DNA of 64,000 bases, from assembly GCA_015055965.1 (NCBI GenBank), contig SVHG01000001.1, positions 1-64,000 of the forward strand, read 5' to 3'. Below the pieces are notes generated by a model. That model was not told the DNA's origin and ran no database searches. It was given only the letters and a program-made list of their open reading frames with translations. The translations under genes and the position numbers were made by a program. Of the stretch, positions 35,864 through 45,198 are shown piece by piece; positions within the stretch are counted from its first letter, which is position 1; each line of letters opens with the position of its first letter. This DNA comes from Clostridiales bacterium. Its GTDB lineage: Bacteria; Bacillota; Clostridia; Christensenellales; Borkfalkiaceae.

Positions 35864-38800
35864 TTAATCGCGTTTATTATCTATTTTTCTCTTTCTTACG
35901 AATACAAAACCGGAAAGAGCGGTTAATAATAAACCTAATCCACTGCCTCCAACTGAAGCGTTGCATCCATACTTACGATCATTACCATTTAATTTGAAGG
36001 ATTCTTCTATGGTATGACCGCATTCCGTGCACACTTTTGCTTTTATACCCTCTTCATAATGAGTTCCTTCTTTAACGATTTCCCAAGCACCGTAAGTATG
36101 TTCAAGAATATCTCCTTCAGTTAAACCGCAACCGTTTTTACAGATAGCAGGTTGTGTGCAAGTAGCTTCAGACATATCGTGACCTAACGCCTCAACAACC
36201 TCTTGTGCTATTATAATCGCGTTACATACTGAACAATGCTTACCTTCTGTTAAACCGCTTTCTGTACAGGTAGGCGCTACTGCACTATCTACAACTTCGG
36301 TATGAGGTAGTTTTTCAATAACAACTGTTTCTCTAGTTAATTCTTTATCGCAAACCGAACAGTAAACAACGTTATCATAAGAGCCTGCACTTTCGCAAGT
36401 AGCTTCTACTCTGTTTTCTACAACAGTTTCACTTTCGGTATGAGGTAGTTTTTCAATAACAACTGTTTCTCTAGCTAATTCTTTATCGCAAACTGAGCAG
36501 TAAACAACGTTATCGTAAGAGCCTGCACTTTCGCAAGTAGCTTCTACTCTGTTTTCTACAACAGTTTCGCCTGCGGTATGACCTAAAGCATCAATAATAA
36601 CTGTTTCTCTAGCTAATTCTTTATCACAAACTGAGCAGTAAACAACGTTATCGTAAGAGCCTGCACTTTCGCAAGTAGCTTCTACTCTGTTTTCTACAAC
36701 AGTTTCGCCTGCGGTATGACCTAAAGCATCAATAATAACTGTTTCTCTAGCTAATTCTTTATCACAAACTGAGCAGTAAACAACGTTATCGTAAGAGCCT
36801 GCACTTTCGCAAGTAGCTTCTACTCTGTTTTCCACAACAGTTTCGCCTGCGGTATGACCTAAAACATCTATTTCTTGAGCAATCTTATCACCGCAATGTA
36901 TACATTCAATATATCCTTCACCCTTTGCCGTGCAAGTAGGTGGAGTTACGGTTATAAGAGAGCCGTATGCGTGAAGTTCATCTCTGTTTTGGGGAATATA
37001 TTCAACGATAAACTGTTCGCCCTTTGCATTTGTGTATGCAACCTGTAGCATATCCGTACATTTTTCGGGTGTATTTAATACCACTGCTTCACTTGTGGAA
37101 ATACCACATTCGTAAACGTAGAACTGAGTTTCTAAATTAGAAGGAGCACGGTCGGCAAGATGCCAGAAATCACTGCTACCGCTAATACCTTCAAAGGTTG
37201 CTTTTTCGCCAGTGGGCTTGAATGCAAACGCCATTCTTACAAAATCACCGCTATTTGCAGTTGCTAAAGCTGAAACGGGAATAAATAATTCTATTTTTGT
37301 GTTCCATAATTGCGTGTTTTCATCATAGGATTGAGCAATGTAAGTATTTTTACCGAATAAACCCTTTCCACCTGCTGCGCCTGCACAGGTTACGTAATAA
37401 CGGTTAGAGCCAATATAGAACTCAAAGTTGGTGTTATTGTACCAAGTGTAGTTATTATCTGGATGCGGATTGGTTTTGTGCTTAGCGTCTATACCAACGT
37501 AAATACCGCTATCAACAACGTAGCTAGCATATAAGGTGTAACCAACAGAACCGTCCGTTGAATAACATTCTATATTATGGGTAATTACTTCCTCATTGAA
37601 ATCGTCAAAGATACCGTCTAGTTTAATACCGTTAACCGTTCTTGCTGTTGAGTATGAAATTAAGCCGAATGCCGTTACGAAATACTGTTCTACACTTTCG
37701 CTTGCGTGACGGCGAGTGGGATACCACCAATCGTAACCGCTTGTCATATTGTGATATTTAATGTTATCGCCGGGGGTTTTCCAAGCAAAGCCAATATTTA
37801 ACTCGCCGGAAAGTGCGTTTATGGGAAGCTTTTCCATGGGGATAAAGCCCTCTGCATAAGATAACCAAACACTTTCACCCTCTTCATTGCGAACGGTAAC
37901 TATTTTGCCTTGAACGGCTTCATGAGTTAGGGGTGCGTAAGCACTTATCCAGAATCTGCAAGAATCACCGTTTACAAAAAACTCAAAGTTGGTTGTGTTA
38001 AACCATTCGCTTGCGGCGGTAATTAGGCTGTCGTGCTCTGCACGCGCACCTACGTATAAGCCTTCATCTGTTAAATAAGCATAATAGGTAGCTTGCTTAT
38101 GAGCGGTATCGTCAAGACCAACCATAGTTCTACCTGTTTTTAAAATTTCGCTTGACCAATCGCTTAAGTCACCGTCTATTGAACTTTCTTCAACAGTGCT
38201 TACGTTTAAAGAAATATTTGCTATTCTATTTTGCGTTATAACCTTAAGATTTTTTTCATAATCCCCAGCTATAAGTTCGTAAACGGCTACTTTAGAACTA
38301 AAATAGTCAGATGCTTTTATTAAAATATATTCGCCGTTTTCTTCCACTATTGCATAATCTTCTGCATCGCTTATGGTTAAAGCAATAGCATCATCTTTAT
38401 AAAGAGCAACCATCCAAGAATTTAGTAAATGATCGTAATAACTTCTGTGAATATCAGAGGTTAAGTATACCTCACTTTGACCTTCTTCAAATACCGCACC
38501 TAAAGAAATTACGGTGTTGCCATTTATAACGCATTCATTTGCAAGCTCTAATGCAAGCACGTGAATGAATAAAGAACCGTTTTCAAGGTATATTACGCTT
38601 AATTCTTCGCCGAATACGGTAATAGTATCGGTTAAAGCAAACTCTTTTAATAATTTTACTTTAGTTATAGAGCTTACGTTATTTGCAACCTTAACGTACG
38701 CGCTTGCGCTACCTGCAAACAATAGTTGTTTTGCCTGCTCTGCGCCAGACTGAATTTCACTTGCGGAAATAGCTTTAACGTCTTGCGTCTCTGCAACCTG

Positions 38801-41800
38801 ATAATTTGCAGTAAAGGTTAGATTTTGAGTTGCAGTCATACCTTCGGTATAACCGTTCCAACCGCTAAAGGTATATTCGTTAACGCCGTCTGAATAATTT
38901 GCGGGCGCATTGGGAAGTTCTATTACTTCGCCAGCCTTTACCGCTTTATCAGAGATTATATTACCTCTTCCGTCAGTAAAGGTTACACGATATTCTTGAG
39001 CCCAATCGAGTTCTATTTCAAATTGGTTACAGCTTAGATAATACTGATCTCTTTCAATTGAATAACTATTAACCTGAAGAGTGTTACTACCGTCTGTAAA
39101 GCCTAAAAGACCAACCATATTTAGACCGCCGTAATGACGCTCTATTTGTGAATTATCAAAGAGTAATGAGTGAACTACGTTGCCGTTAATGCCCGTCTTT
39201 TGAAGTCTTAAAACCTTATGAGTGTTCATATGACCACATAATACCAACTGTACGTTACTATGTTGAGAAATTAAGGTTTCCCATAACGCAACTGCAGTCA
39301 TACCGTCATCTGTTTTATAATTAGTAGGACATCCGGATTCACCCGGAAGCATAAGCTCGCCAAAGTTTGCATCCATATATGCGTGATTTACTATTATCAC
39401 TTTGTGATTAGGATGAGCGGCTATAACCTCGTTAGCCCATTTAGCAACGGCAGGTCTAACGGCAAGTTCTAAGCCCATAAACATATAATCACTGCCGTTT
39501 ATATTCATTAGATAATAGTAGTTATCCATTCTACCTTCTTCATACGCACCGCCAAAGCAATCTAACTTAGAGTATTTTGCGTATGGGAAGTATTCATTCC
39601 AAAGTACGGTATCTCTGCCGTAACTGGGGTAATCGTGGTTACCCATTAAAGGCATAAAGGGAACTACGCCGTCGATTATAGCTGAAGCTTCTGAAATAAC
39701 TGCCATTTGTTCAGGCGTACAGGTGTTAACCATATCGCCAACCGATAATACAAGTTTAATGTTTAAGCGCTCAGCGTTATCACGAATCCATTCAAAGTAT
39801 TCGATCATGTTGATTTCGAAGCCTTCTACTATAAACTGAATATCGGGTAAAACTGCTATTCGCCAATCAGCATCGCCAATAACGTAATCATCAAGCCATA
39901 CTTCGTAGAAGTTTGCAATAACTTCTTCCGTAGTTCCAACCGTAACCTTATCGACAAAGCCGGTTGAAGAAGGAAGGAAGTCGTGAATCAATCCGCTTTC
40001 ATCACCCACTAAAGGTAAGCGAATAGAGCTAACCTCACTATCTGATAAAACGCGATTCCACATTCTAATTTCTGCAATTTCACCAACGAATAAATCTTCC
40101 GTTTCCCTATAAGTTCCTATTTGTAAAAATCTTTCGCTATAAAATACACCTGTTTTAGCATATTCTTCTTTCATAGCGCTATTAAGGGCGTAGGTTTGAA
40201 CGCATTTATCTACTAAATTGCCCTTCGTATAAACTGACAAATCAACGGTTAGCATACCTGTAACGGCATTATAATCTCTACGAATAACCGCTTTATGCCA
40301 CTCTCCGTCCGCATAAGAATTTTTGCTTGTTAATGAAAAATCAGTATATCCACCGCCGTTGTTTTCTTTAAAAGATAAACGACCGTCCGCTAATAAGTTA
40401 AGGATAAAGCAATTGTTGTTTTCAACAGCTCTTGAATTAGTCATTAAGGTTTGTTGCTTTAATTCACTACTCTTAAACCAAATTTCAGTGGTGGTGGGGA
40501 TTTCCGTAAGAGGTCTGCTGGTATCTATAGCCTTATCCCCGTCAAACACAGCGCTGTCTTCGTAAGATTGTTCTTCTTTAGGATATATATCATACACTCT
40601 GCCACTTTGAAGATCGGTAACTTTAAAGTCGTAAACCTTCATGGTTGTTCCGGTTCTACTAACCAAACCAACACCACCACTCGTTCCAAGTTTTCCGCTA
40701 TAAAGAGTAGATATGTCTACGTTATCGAATATCTTTACGTAATCACTATCCGTACCTATAATCTTTGACTCTGCTGTAATATGATTGTTAAGCACCGTTA
40801 CGCGAAGACTCATTCTTGAGCCATAAGTATATTTAGTGTAATCGCTAATTGTGGGATTAACTGACGTTCCCCAACCGTCACCCGATTTCGTTTCGTGAAA
40901 GCTAAAGTAAGTTTTGCTAGTGCTTGCAGTGAAGAAACCCTTATACGCACCGTTCACACGGAAACAAAGACCTGCCCAGTTTTTGTTAAATTCAAACTCC
41001 GATTCCATAACGTAATCGGTAAAGTTAACATTAGTAATACCGTAAACTGTGGGATTTGCAGTAGGCGCTAAAGTAGTTACTCCGTTTGCTTGAGTAGGGG
41101 TAACCGTTCCGCGAATAACACCCCAAGTTGCATTTTCTTCGGTGGGTAAATAGTAAGTTGTTCCCGTTATGCTATCCGTAACTTTAAAGTCGTAAACCTT
41201 CATGGTTGTTCCGGTTCTACTAACCAAACCAACACCACCGCTCGTTCCAAGTTTTCCGCTATAAAGAGTAGATACGTCTACGTTACCGAATATCTTTACG
41301 TAATCACTATCCGTACCTATAATCTTTGACTCTGCTGTAATATGATTGTTAAGCACCGTTACGCGAAGGCGCATTTTTGAGCCGTAAGTATATTTAGTGT
41401 AATCAGTGACTGTGGAATCAACTCCCGTTCCCCAACCGTCACCCGATTTCGTTTCGTGAAAGGTAAAGTAAGTTTTGCTAGTGTTTGCATTGAAGAAACC
41501 CTTATACGCACCGTTCACACGGAAACAAAGACCTGCCCAGTTTTTGTTAAATTCAAACTCAGCCTCCATTACGTAGTCCGTAAAATCAATATTAGTTATG
41601 CCGTATACCGTGGGGTTTGCAGTAGGAGCAATAGTTGTTACACCTGCTGCTTGAGTGGGGGTTACCGCACCGCGAATTACACCCCATTCCGCTTGTTTTT
41701 TGGATCTTGCTTCAAAATCTGATACGTACTTGTATTCACTATCTAAATCGTTAATTTTAACGCTATATACCGTTACGTCGCTATATTGTAAACAAAATCC

Positions 41801-42412
41801 GATAAAACCTTCGTATTCGCCAAGATAATCGGTGGGGATTGCAGTATCTTCAAACTCCGTAAAGTATTCGCTCTCGCCAGCCATCTTGGTTTTTAACGTA
41901 AGCTTATTATCTTGAAGCTTAAGATAAACGCTTACCCTAGTTCCCATAGTGTAAGATGAGTAGCCGGAGTTCGCCTTTATTATATTAACCTCGTCCCATC
42001 CACTACCTGAAGATTTTGTTTCGTGGCGTTTTAATTGATGATATCCGCCACTACCCGTTCCAAGCTGGTAAAAACCCTTTTGTGCGCCGTTTGAACGGTA
42101 CATCAAACCAAACCAGTTGCCGGAGTTAAGTTGCATTTCAACTTCCATTTCGTAGTTACCAAACGTTCGATCCGTAAAATATACAGAGCCGGGATTGGTT
42201 GTAGAGTTTAATTGCATTGCCCCATCCTTAAACTCAACCGAGGTTAAGCCGTGATAGCTTGCCCAGCCTGCCGTAGTTATTGCGCTTTCTGCATTAACCG
42301 ATTGAGCTGTAGACGTAAAAGCAACCACGCCAAAGCATACGGCTATCGCCATTACCGCAGATAATGCAATAATGGAAATTTTGCGAGCGTTTTTTCCTTT
42401 AAACAACTTCAT
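35864..42412 (-). CDS. Giant modular surface protein with calcineurin-like phosphoesterase domain
   Basis: About 2182 aa from the ATG at 42412, which has GGGAGG upstream (the first ATG at 42427 lies before that site). Order: signal peptide ending S-V-N-A near 42; three lamin-G/concanavalin-like modules (about 50-620), the second and third nearly identical; a LamG_3-type module (about 635-830); a metallophosphoesterase (about 860-1130) with P-D-I-Q-F, V-G-D-M-V, M-G-N-H-D, N-H-A and C-G-H-M-N-T-H; an InlB-type beta module; two CBM9-like modules (about 1430-1780), each starting with an I-D-G-D-L or L-D-G-I-F strand; four Cys-rich 46-aa repeats; and a G-G-S-G-L-G anchor ending R-K-R-K. Probably an extracellular carbohydrate-associated phosphoesterase; substrate unknown. 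Confidence 0.85.
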   Translation of the reverse strand: MKLFKGKNARKISIIALSAVMAIAVCFGVVAFTSTAQSVNAESAITTAGWASYHGLTSVEFKDGAMQLNSTTNPGSVYFTDRTFGNYEMEVEMQLNSGNWFGLMYRSNGAQKGFYQLGTGSGGYHQLKRHETKSSGSGWDEVNIIKANSGYSSYTMGTRVSVYLKLQDNKLTLKTKMAGESEYFTEFEDTAIPTDYLGEYEGFIGFCLQYSDVTVYSVKINDLDSEYKYVSDFEARSKKQAEWGVIRGAVTPTQAAGVTTIAPTANPTVYGITNIDFTDYVMEAEFEFNKNWAGLCFRVNGAYKGFFNANTSKTYFTFHETKSGDGWGTGVDSTVTDYTKYTYGSKMRLRVTVLNNHITAESKIIGTDSDYVKIFGNVDVSTLYSGKLGTSGGVGLVSRTGTTMKVYDFKVTDSITGTTYYLPTEENATWGVIRGTVTPTQANGVTTLAPTANPTVYGITNVNFTDYVMESEFEFNKNWAGLCFRVNGAYKGFFTASTSKTYFSFHETKSGDGWGTSVNPTISDYTKYTYGSRMSLRVTVLNNHITAESKIIGTDSDYVKIFDNVDISTLYSGKLGTSGGVGLVSRTGTTMKVYDFKVTDLQSGRVYDIYPKEEQSYEDSAVFDGDKAIDTSRPLTEIPTTTEIWFKSSELKQQTLMTNSRAVENNNCFILNLLADGRLSFKENNGGGYTDFSLTSKNSYADGEWHKAVIRRDYNAVTGMLTVDLSVYTKGNLVDKCVQTYALNSAMKEEYAKTGVFYSERFLQIGTYRETEDLFVGEIAEIRMWNRVLSDSEVSSIRLPLVGDESGLIHDFLPSSTGFVDKVTVGTTEEVIANFYEVWLDDYVIGDADWRIAVLPDIQFIVEGFEINMIEYFEWIRDNAERLNIKLVLSVGDMVNTCTPEQMAVISEASAIIDGVVPFMPLMGNHDYPSYGRDTVLWNEYFPYAKYSKLDCFGGAYEEGRMDNYYYLMNINGSDYMFMGLELAVRPAVAKWANEVIAAHPNHKVIIVNHAYMDANFGELMLPGESGCPTNYKTDDGMTAVALWETLISQHSNVQLVLCGHMNTHKVLRLQKTGINGNVVHSLLFDNSQIERHYGGLNMVGLLGFTDGSNTLQVNSYSIERDQYYLSCNQFEIELDWAQEYRVTFTDGRGNIISDKAVKAGEVIELPNAPANYSDGVNEYTFSGWNGYTEGMTATQNLTFTANYQVAETQDVKAISASEIQSGAEQAKQLLFAGSASAYVKVANNVSSITKVKLLKEFALTDTITVFGEELSVIYLENGSLFIHVLALELANECVINGNTVISLGAVFEEGQSEVYLTSDIHRSYYDHLLNSWMVALYKDDAIALTISDAEDYAIVEENGEYILIKASDYFSSKVAVYELIAGDYEKNLKVITQNRIANISLNVSTVEESSIDGDLSDWSSEILKTGRTMVGLDDTAHKQATYYAYLTDEGLYVGARAEHDSLITAASEWFNTTNFEFFVNGDSCRFWISAYAPLTHEAVQGKIVTVRNEEGESVWLSYAEGFIPMEKLPINALSGELNIGFAWKTPGDNIKYHNMTSGYDWWYPTRRHASESVEQYFVTAFGLISYSTARTVNGIKLDGIFDDFNEEVITHNIECYSTDGSVGYTLYASYVVDSGIYVGIDAKHKTNPHPDNNYTWYNNTNFEFYIGSNRYYVTCAGAAGGKGLFGKNTYIAQSYDENTQLWNTKIELFIPVSALATANSGDFVRMAFAFKPTGEKATFEGISGSSDFWHLADRAPSNLETQFYVYECGISTSEAVVLNTPEKCTDMLQVAYTNAKGEQFIVEYIPQNRDELHAYGSLITVTPPTCTAKGEGYIECIHCGDKIAQEIDVLGHTAGETVVENRVEATCESAGSYDNVVYCSVCDKELARETVIIDALGHTAGETVVENRVEATCESAGSYDNVVYCSVCDKELARETVIIDALGHTAGETVVENRVEATCESAGSYDNVVYCSVCDKELARETVVIEKLPHTESETVVENRVEATCESAGSYDNVVYCSVCDKELTRETVVIEKLPHTEVVDSAVAPTCTESGLTEGKHCSVCNAIIIAQEVVEALGHDMSEATCTQPAICKNGCGLTEGDILEHTYGAWEIVKEGTHYEEGIKAKVCTECGHTIEESFKLNGNDRKYGCNASVGGSGLGLLLTALSGFVFVRKRKIDNKRD
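36298..36849 (-). repeat. Four tandem 138-bp repeats inside the giant gene
   Basis: CGGTATG recurs at 36298, 36436, 36574, 36712 and 36850, an exact 138-bp period. Each unit encodes 46 residues with two C-x-x-C-type pairs (I-E-C-I-H-C-like and Y-C-S-V-C). The central units are almost identical at DNA level, implying recent expansion or ongoing homogenisation. Confidence 0.9.
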
Positions 42413-42548
42413 TTTTGAACCTCCCAAAAATACAAATTATTTTTTCTTATATTTAGGTTGACATATTGTCAACTATATAATATAATTATAATACAAAATA
42501 TTTTGATTGCAATACGCAAAATATTCAAAAAAATACGGATTATTAACC
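42413..42548 (+). promoter_or_regulatory. Divergent promoter and palindromic operator (giant protein / AraC)
   Basis: TTGACA at 42458-42463, a 17-bp spacer and TATAAT at 42481-42486 form a consensus promoter for the plus-strand AraC gene. The -35 box is half of a palindrome, TTGACATATTGTCAA (42458-42472), whose other half is a TTGACA for the opposite direction. A factor bound here could control both genes. Confidence 0.65.
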
Positions 42549-43424
42549 ATGAAAAAATATGAAAGCTTTGACATAATAAAAAAAATAGATATCCAACAAT
42601 TTAAAGGATTACAAAACGAGGTTATTACGCACTTTCACAACCCAAAAGGGATTTTGTTTCCAATTTCTATTTCTTGCTTTGGTATAACTTACCCCACTAA
42701 CAACTATTACATTAAAAGAGCTTCAGTTTCCGGGTATATTTTAGAGCATATTATAGAGGGGAAGGGCTACGTTGTTGTTAACGGTAAAAAAACGGCGGTA
42801 ACCGCCGGCGATACCTATATGCTAAAAACGGGAGAAAGCGTTGAATATTATTCAGACACGCAAGATCCTTATAAAAAGCTTTGGGTTAACTTTCAAGGGG
42901 TATTACCCGCCCAAATAGTTTCAATTTATAAACTTCGTGACACTGTTTACAAAAATGTGGAGTTAGTGGAACTTTTTGAAAAGCTTTACGAATTAGATAA
43001 AATTTCTACCGATATTTCTGAAATTCATTTTGATATAGCTAATATAATAACTCAAATGCTATTGGCTTTGGCTAAAAGCGTTGAAGATAACCGATTTATT
43101 CCTGAAAGGGCAAACCTTATTCGTGTTGAATTAAATCATGCAATAAATACTAGTTTTAACCTTGAAAAAATTTGTGAAAAGCTTTTTATTTCTAAGTCAG
43201 AAGTTATTAGAATTTTTAAAAAGAGTTACGGCATTACTCCCTATCAATATTTGCTTGACTTAAAAATCAGTAAAGCAAAAAGCATACTAGAAAGCGGAAC
43301 GGCATCCGTCAAGGAAATTTCAGAAATACTTTGTTTTTCCAGTCCATATCACTTTTCTGAAGTGTTTAAGCAAAAGATAGGTATTTCACCCTTACAATAC
43401 AGAAAAAAGATGCGCGGTGAATAA
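42549..43424 (+). CDS. AraC-family transcriptional regulator
   Basis: 291 aa from the ATG at 42549; a TTG at 42507 would add 14 residues, and neither start has a strong ribosome binding site. An N-terminal cupin-like sensor (about 20-130) has H-I-I-E-G-K-G-Y and G-D-T-Y-M-L-K-T-G segments. The C-terminal AraC DNA-binding domain (about 190-290) has I-C-E-K-L-F-I-S-K-S-E-V-I-R and the second-helix signature F-S-S-P-Y-H-F-S-E-V-F-K. It is divergent from the giant surface-protein gene and probably controls it, in keeping with sugar-responsive AraC regulators. Confidence 0.88.
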   Translation: MKKYESFDIIKKIDIQQFKGLQNEVITHFHNPKGILFPISISCFGITYPTNNYYIKRASVSGYILEHIIEGKGYVVVNGKKTAVTAGDTYMLKTGESVEYYSDTQDPYKKLWVNFQGVLPAQIVSIYKLRDTVYKNVELVELFEKLYELDKISTDISEIHFDIANIITQMLLALAKSVEDNRFIPERANLIRVELNHAINTSFNLEKICEKLFISKSEVIRIFKKSYGITPYQYLLDLKISKAKSILESGTASVKEISEILCFSSPYHFSEVFKQKIGISPLQYRKKMRGE

Positions 43425-43438
43425 TTATTTTTTACGTT

Positions 43439-43474
43439 AAAAAACGCAGTTGTTTATGCAAAAACAACTGCGTT
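43439..43474. terminator. Strong bidirectional terminator
   Basis: AAAACGCAGTTGTT pairs with AACAACTGCGTTTT around a TATGCAAA loop, between the convergent AraC and TraX-like genes. T-runs are present on both strands. Confidence 0.85.
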
Positions 43475-43514
43475 TTATCATATTTAGTTTACCTATAAGG
43501 CGATTAACGGCTTA

Positions 43515-44255
43515 TTAGCCCAAAAAATATTCTAAATATTGTATTACGTATACGCCGTATATTATAACCAAATGTAAGGGGTAAAAGAAATAAAATACGT
43601 ACTTTAAATTCGCCTTACCGCGCTTGCCGTTATAAAGCAGTAAAAGTGGAATCGTTAACAGCATAAAAAACTGTAAATAATCAAAGCAAAAGCCATAAAT
43701 CAACATTATTATTGCACCGGATATAAGCTTTAACCACTTATTAGGTGCAAAGTAAATTACTATTGGAAAAAGCACCCCTAAATAGCCGTAATCAACGTAA
43801 TAATCGCTAAAGTTTATTATGCCGTAAAGGGCGTAACCGAAGAAAAAGCTTACCGCTACGACTAAAATAGCAATAGCAAAATTTAATAGGTTTTTTTTGT
43901 TTATAAAGCGGTCTATTGCAAAAATAGTCATTATTGAAAGGGTGAAGGTTATAAATATGTTTTGATATAAAGACTGCATTGCAATATAAAATACAACCTG
44001 ACATAAAAGACCTAAAAGAGCAATTTGTAAAAGATATTTGCTTCTGTTTTTAGTGTACTTACACCCTTCTGCAATCATATAAGCAAAAATAGGGAAAGAA
44101 AGGCGACCTATTACCTGCAATATAATTACTTCGGGTAACAATATTTTTCCTACGTGATCGCACGCCATAGCTATCATTGCAATTAGCTTTAATTGATTAT
44201 TCGTAAGCCCTATTCTTGTTAGTGGGCTTTTTGTTTTTACTTGTTCCTTTTGCAT
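43515..44255 (-). CDS. TraX-like polytopic membrane protein
   Basis: 246 aa from the ATG at 44255; a TTG 12 bp upstream gives a four-residue-longer form. About seven hydrophobic helices. The family mark is the N-terminal L-K-L-I-A-M-I-A-M-A-C-D-H-V-G-K near 25-40, followed by R-L-S-F-P-I-F-A-Y near 53. TraX in F plasmid acetylates pilin; chromosomal homologues are probably acyltransferases with other targets. It is isolated from other conjugation genes. Its stop codon lies inside a dispersed-motif copy (43493-43520). Confidence 0.8.
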   Translation of the reverse strand: MQKEQVKTKSPLTRIGLTNNQLKLIAMIAMACDHVGKILLPEVIILQVIGRLSFPIFAYMIAEGCKYTKNRSKYLLQIALLGLLCQVVFYIAMQSLYQNIFITFTLSIMTIFAIDRFINKKNLLNFAIAILVVAVSFFFGYALYGIINFSDYYVDYGYLGVLFPIVIYFAPNKWLKLISGAIIMLIYGFCFDYLQFFMLLTIPLLLLYNGKRGKANLKYVFYFFYPLHLVIIYGVYVIQYLEYFLG

Positions 44256-44400
44256 ATTTTTTAACAACCGTTTTTAATGAGTGAATTATATCATAAACCT
44301 GCGATAATTGTCAATAACTATAAAGTTAAGTCTTAAATTTATAATTATTTTGCTTTTTGTTTGGAGTTAAACCGTCGCGTATTAATCACGGCGGAGACGT

Positions 44401-44630
44401 GTATATCATCAAAGCGTAGCTTTGGATATCACCAAAACGAAGTTTTGTATATCTTAATGAAGCATCACCTTGCGGCGATATGATGCATTTGCTTCGCAAA
44501 TATGATGTTGCTCCACTTCGTTCCGCAATGATGCGATGTTTGCCCCCAAATGTGGCGAAGCCACGCATCATTAGGCGAAGCCGTCATCATTGGCGGAGCC
44601 AACATCATTTGCCGAAGGCAAACATCATTC
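44401..44630. repeat. Hairpin array with ATGATG/CATCAT spacers
   Basis: Gene-free. Small hairpins with differing stems (AAAGC/GCTTT, AAAAC/GTTTT, TTTGC/GCAAA, GTGGC/GCCAC, GGC/GCC, TTTGCC/GGCAAA) are separated by TATCA or ATGATG in the left part and by CATCAT in the right part. The architecture is that of the 35640-35800 array with a different spacer. It abuts the terminator of the tRNA operon. Confidence 0.8.
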
Positions 44631-44670
44631 AAAAAACGCACCTTTGTCGGTAGACAAAAGTGCGTTTTTT
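44631..44670 (-). terminator. Terminator of the tRNA operon
   Basis: AAAAAACGCAC-TTTGTC pairs with GACAAA-GTGCGTTTTTT around GGTA, starting 3 bp after the tRNA-Cys 3' end. T-runs on both sides make it bidirectional. Confidence 0.88.
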
Positions 44671-44672
44671 GT

Positions 44673-44747
44673 TGGAGGTACCACCCAGATTTGAACTGGG
44701 GCATAAAGGTGTTGCAGACCTTGGCCTTACCGCTTGGCTATGGTACC
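44673..44747 (-). tRNA. tRNA-Cys (GCA)
   Basis: 75 nt including an encoded CCA. The acceptor stem GGTACCA/TGGTACC, D-arm, anticodon loop CTGCAAC with anticodon GCA and a T-arm with TTCAAAT are all present. Last gene of a three-tRNA operon. Confidence 0.95.
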
Positions 44748-44785
44748 GTATAACGCCGTATTTTTGGCGTTTTTGTAAAAAAAAA

Positions 44786-44860
44786 TGGAGCGGGAAACGA
44801 GATTCGAACTCGCGACATTTGCCTTGGCAAGGCAACGCTCTACCACTGAGCCATTCCCGC
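44786..44860 (-). tRNA. tRNA-Gly (GCC)
   Basis: 75 nt including CCA. Acceptor GCGGGAA/TTCCCGC, anticodon loop TTGCCAA with GCC, T-loop TTCGAAT. Middle gene of the operon. Confidence 0.96.
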
Positions 44861-44886
44861 ATATTCCAATTCTTGGTTATAAAATT

Positions 44887-44962
44887 TGGTGGGAACAACA
44901 GGGCTCGAACCTGTGACCCCCTGCTTGTAAGGCAGATGCTCTCCCAACTGAGCTATGCTCCC
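44887..44962 (-). tRNA. tRNA-Val (TAC)
   Basis: 76 nt including CCA. Acceptor GGGAGCA/TGTTCCC, anticodon loop CTTACAA with TAC, T-loop TTCGAGC. First gene of the operon; the integrated element starts about 120 bp upstream of it. Confidence 0.96.
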
Positions 44963-45009
44963 ACACCAATTGACCGTGCAACAAGCGCGTTCACGCTTAA
45001 TGCTTGTAT

Positions 45010-45038
45010 ATAATACCAAATAATTTTATAAATTGCAA
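45010..45038 (-). promoter_or_regulatory. Promoter of the tRNA-Val-Gly-Cys operon
   Basis: On the minus strand: TTGCAA, a 17-bp spacer and TATTAT, placed about 50 bp before the tRNA-Val 5' end. Confidence 0.7.
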
Positions 45039-45079
45039 CTGTTTTTCAATACTTTTTTAAAAAAAATTAAAAAATTTTT

Positions 45080-45096
45080 AAATATTTTTTTCTTTG
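45080..45096 (+). repeat. Left 17-bp flanking direct repeat (candidate attL)
   Basis: AAATATTTTTTTCTTTG, identical to 58238-58254. T-rich, so chance identity is possible. Confidence 0.5.
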
Positions 45097-45110
45097 TATA
45101 GTGTATACTC

Positions 45111-45140
45111 AAATGCGAAACAAGGTGGTCGCATTTTTTT
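45111..45140 (+). terminator. Terminator at the left end of the element
   Basis: AAATGCGA/TCGCATTT stem, 10-nt loop, then a T-run. It faces rightward and could shield the element from incoming transcription or end a short leader RNA. Confidence 0.6.
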
Positions 45141-45169
45141 CATTTTACACCTCCCTTCGTTTTAAATTT

Positions 45170-45191
45170 GGGCGTGTAGTGGTGCACGCCC
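45170..45191. other. Hairpin in the left noncoding region of the element
   Basis: GGGCGTG/CACGCCC with an 8-nt loop. In filamentous phages an intergenic hairpin acts as the packaging signal; this is a candidate by position only. Confidence 0.4.
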
Positions 45192-45198
45192 CCACCCT

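Noticed and set aside
44386..45013. Overlapping ORFs on both strands
   Set aside because: They lie across the hairpin array and the three tRNA genes.
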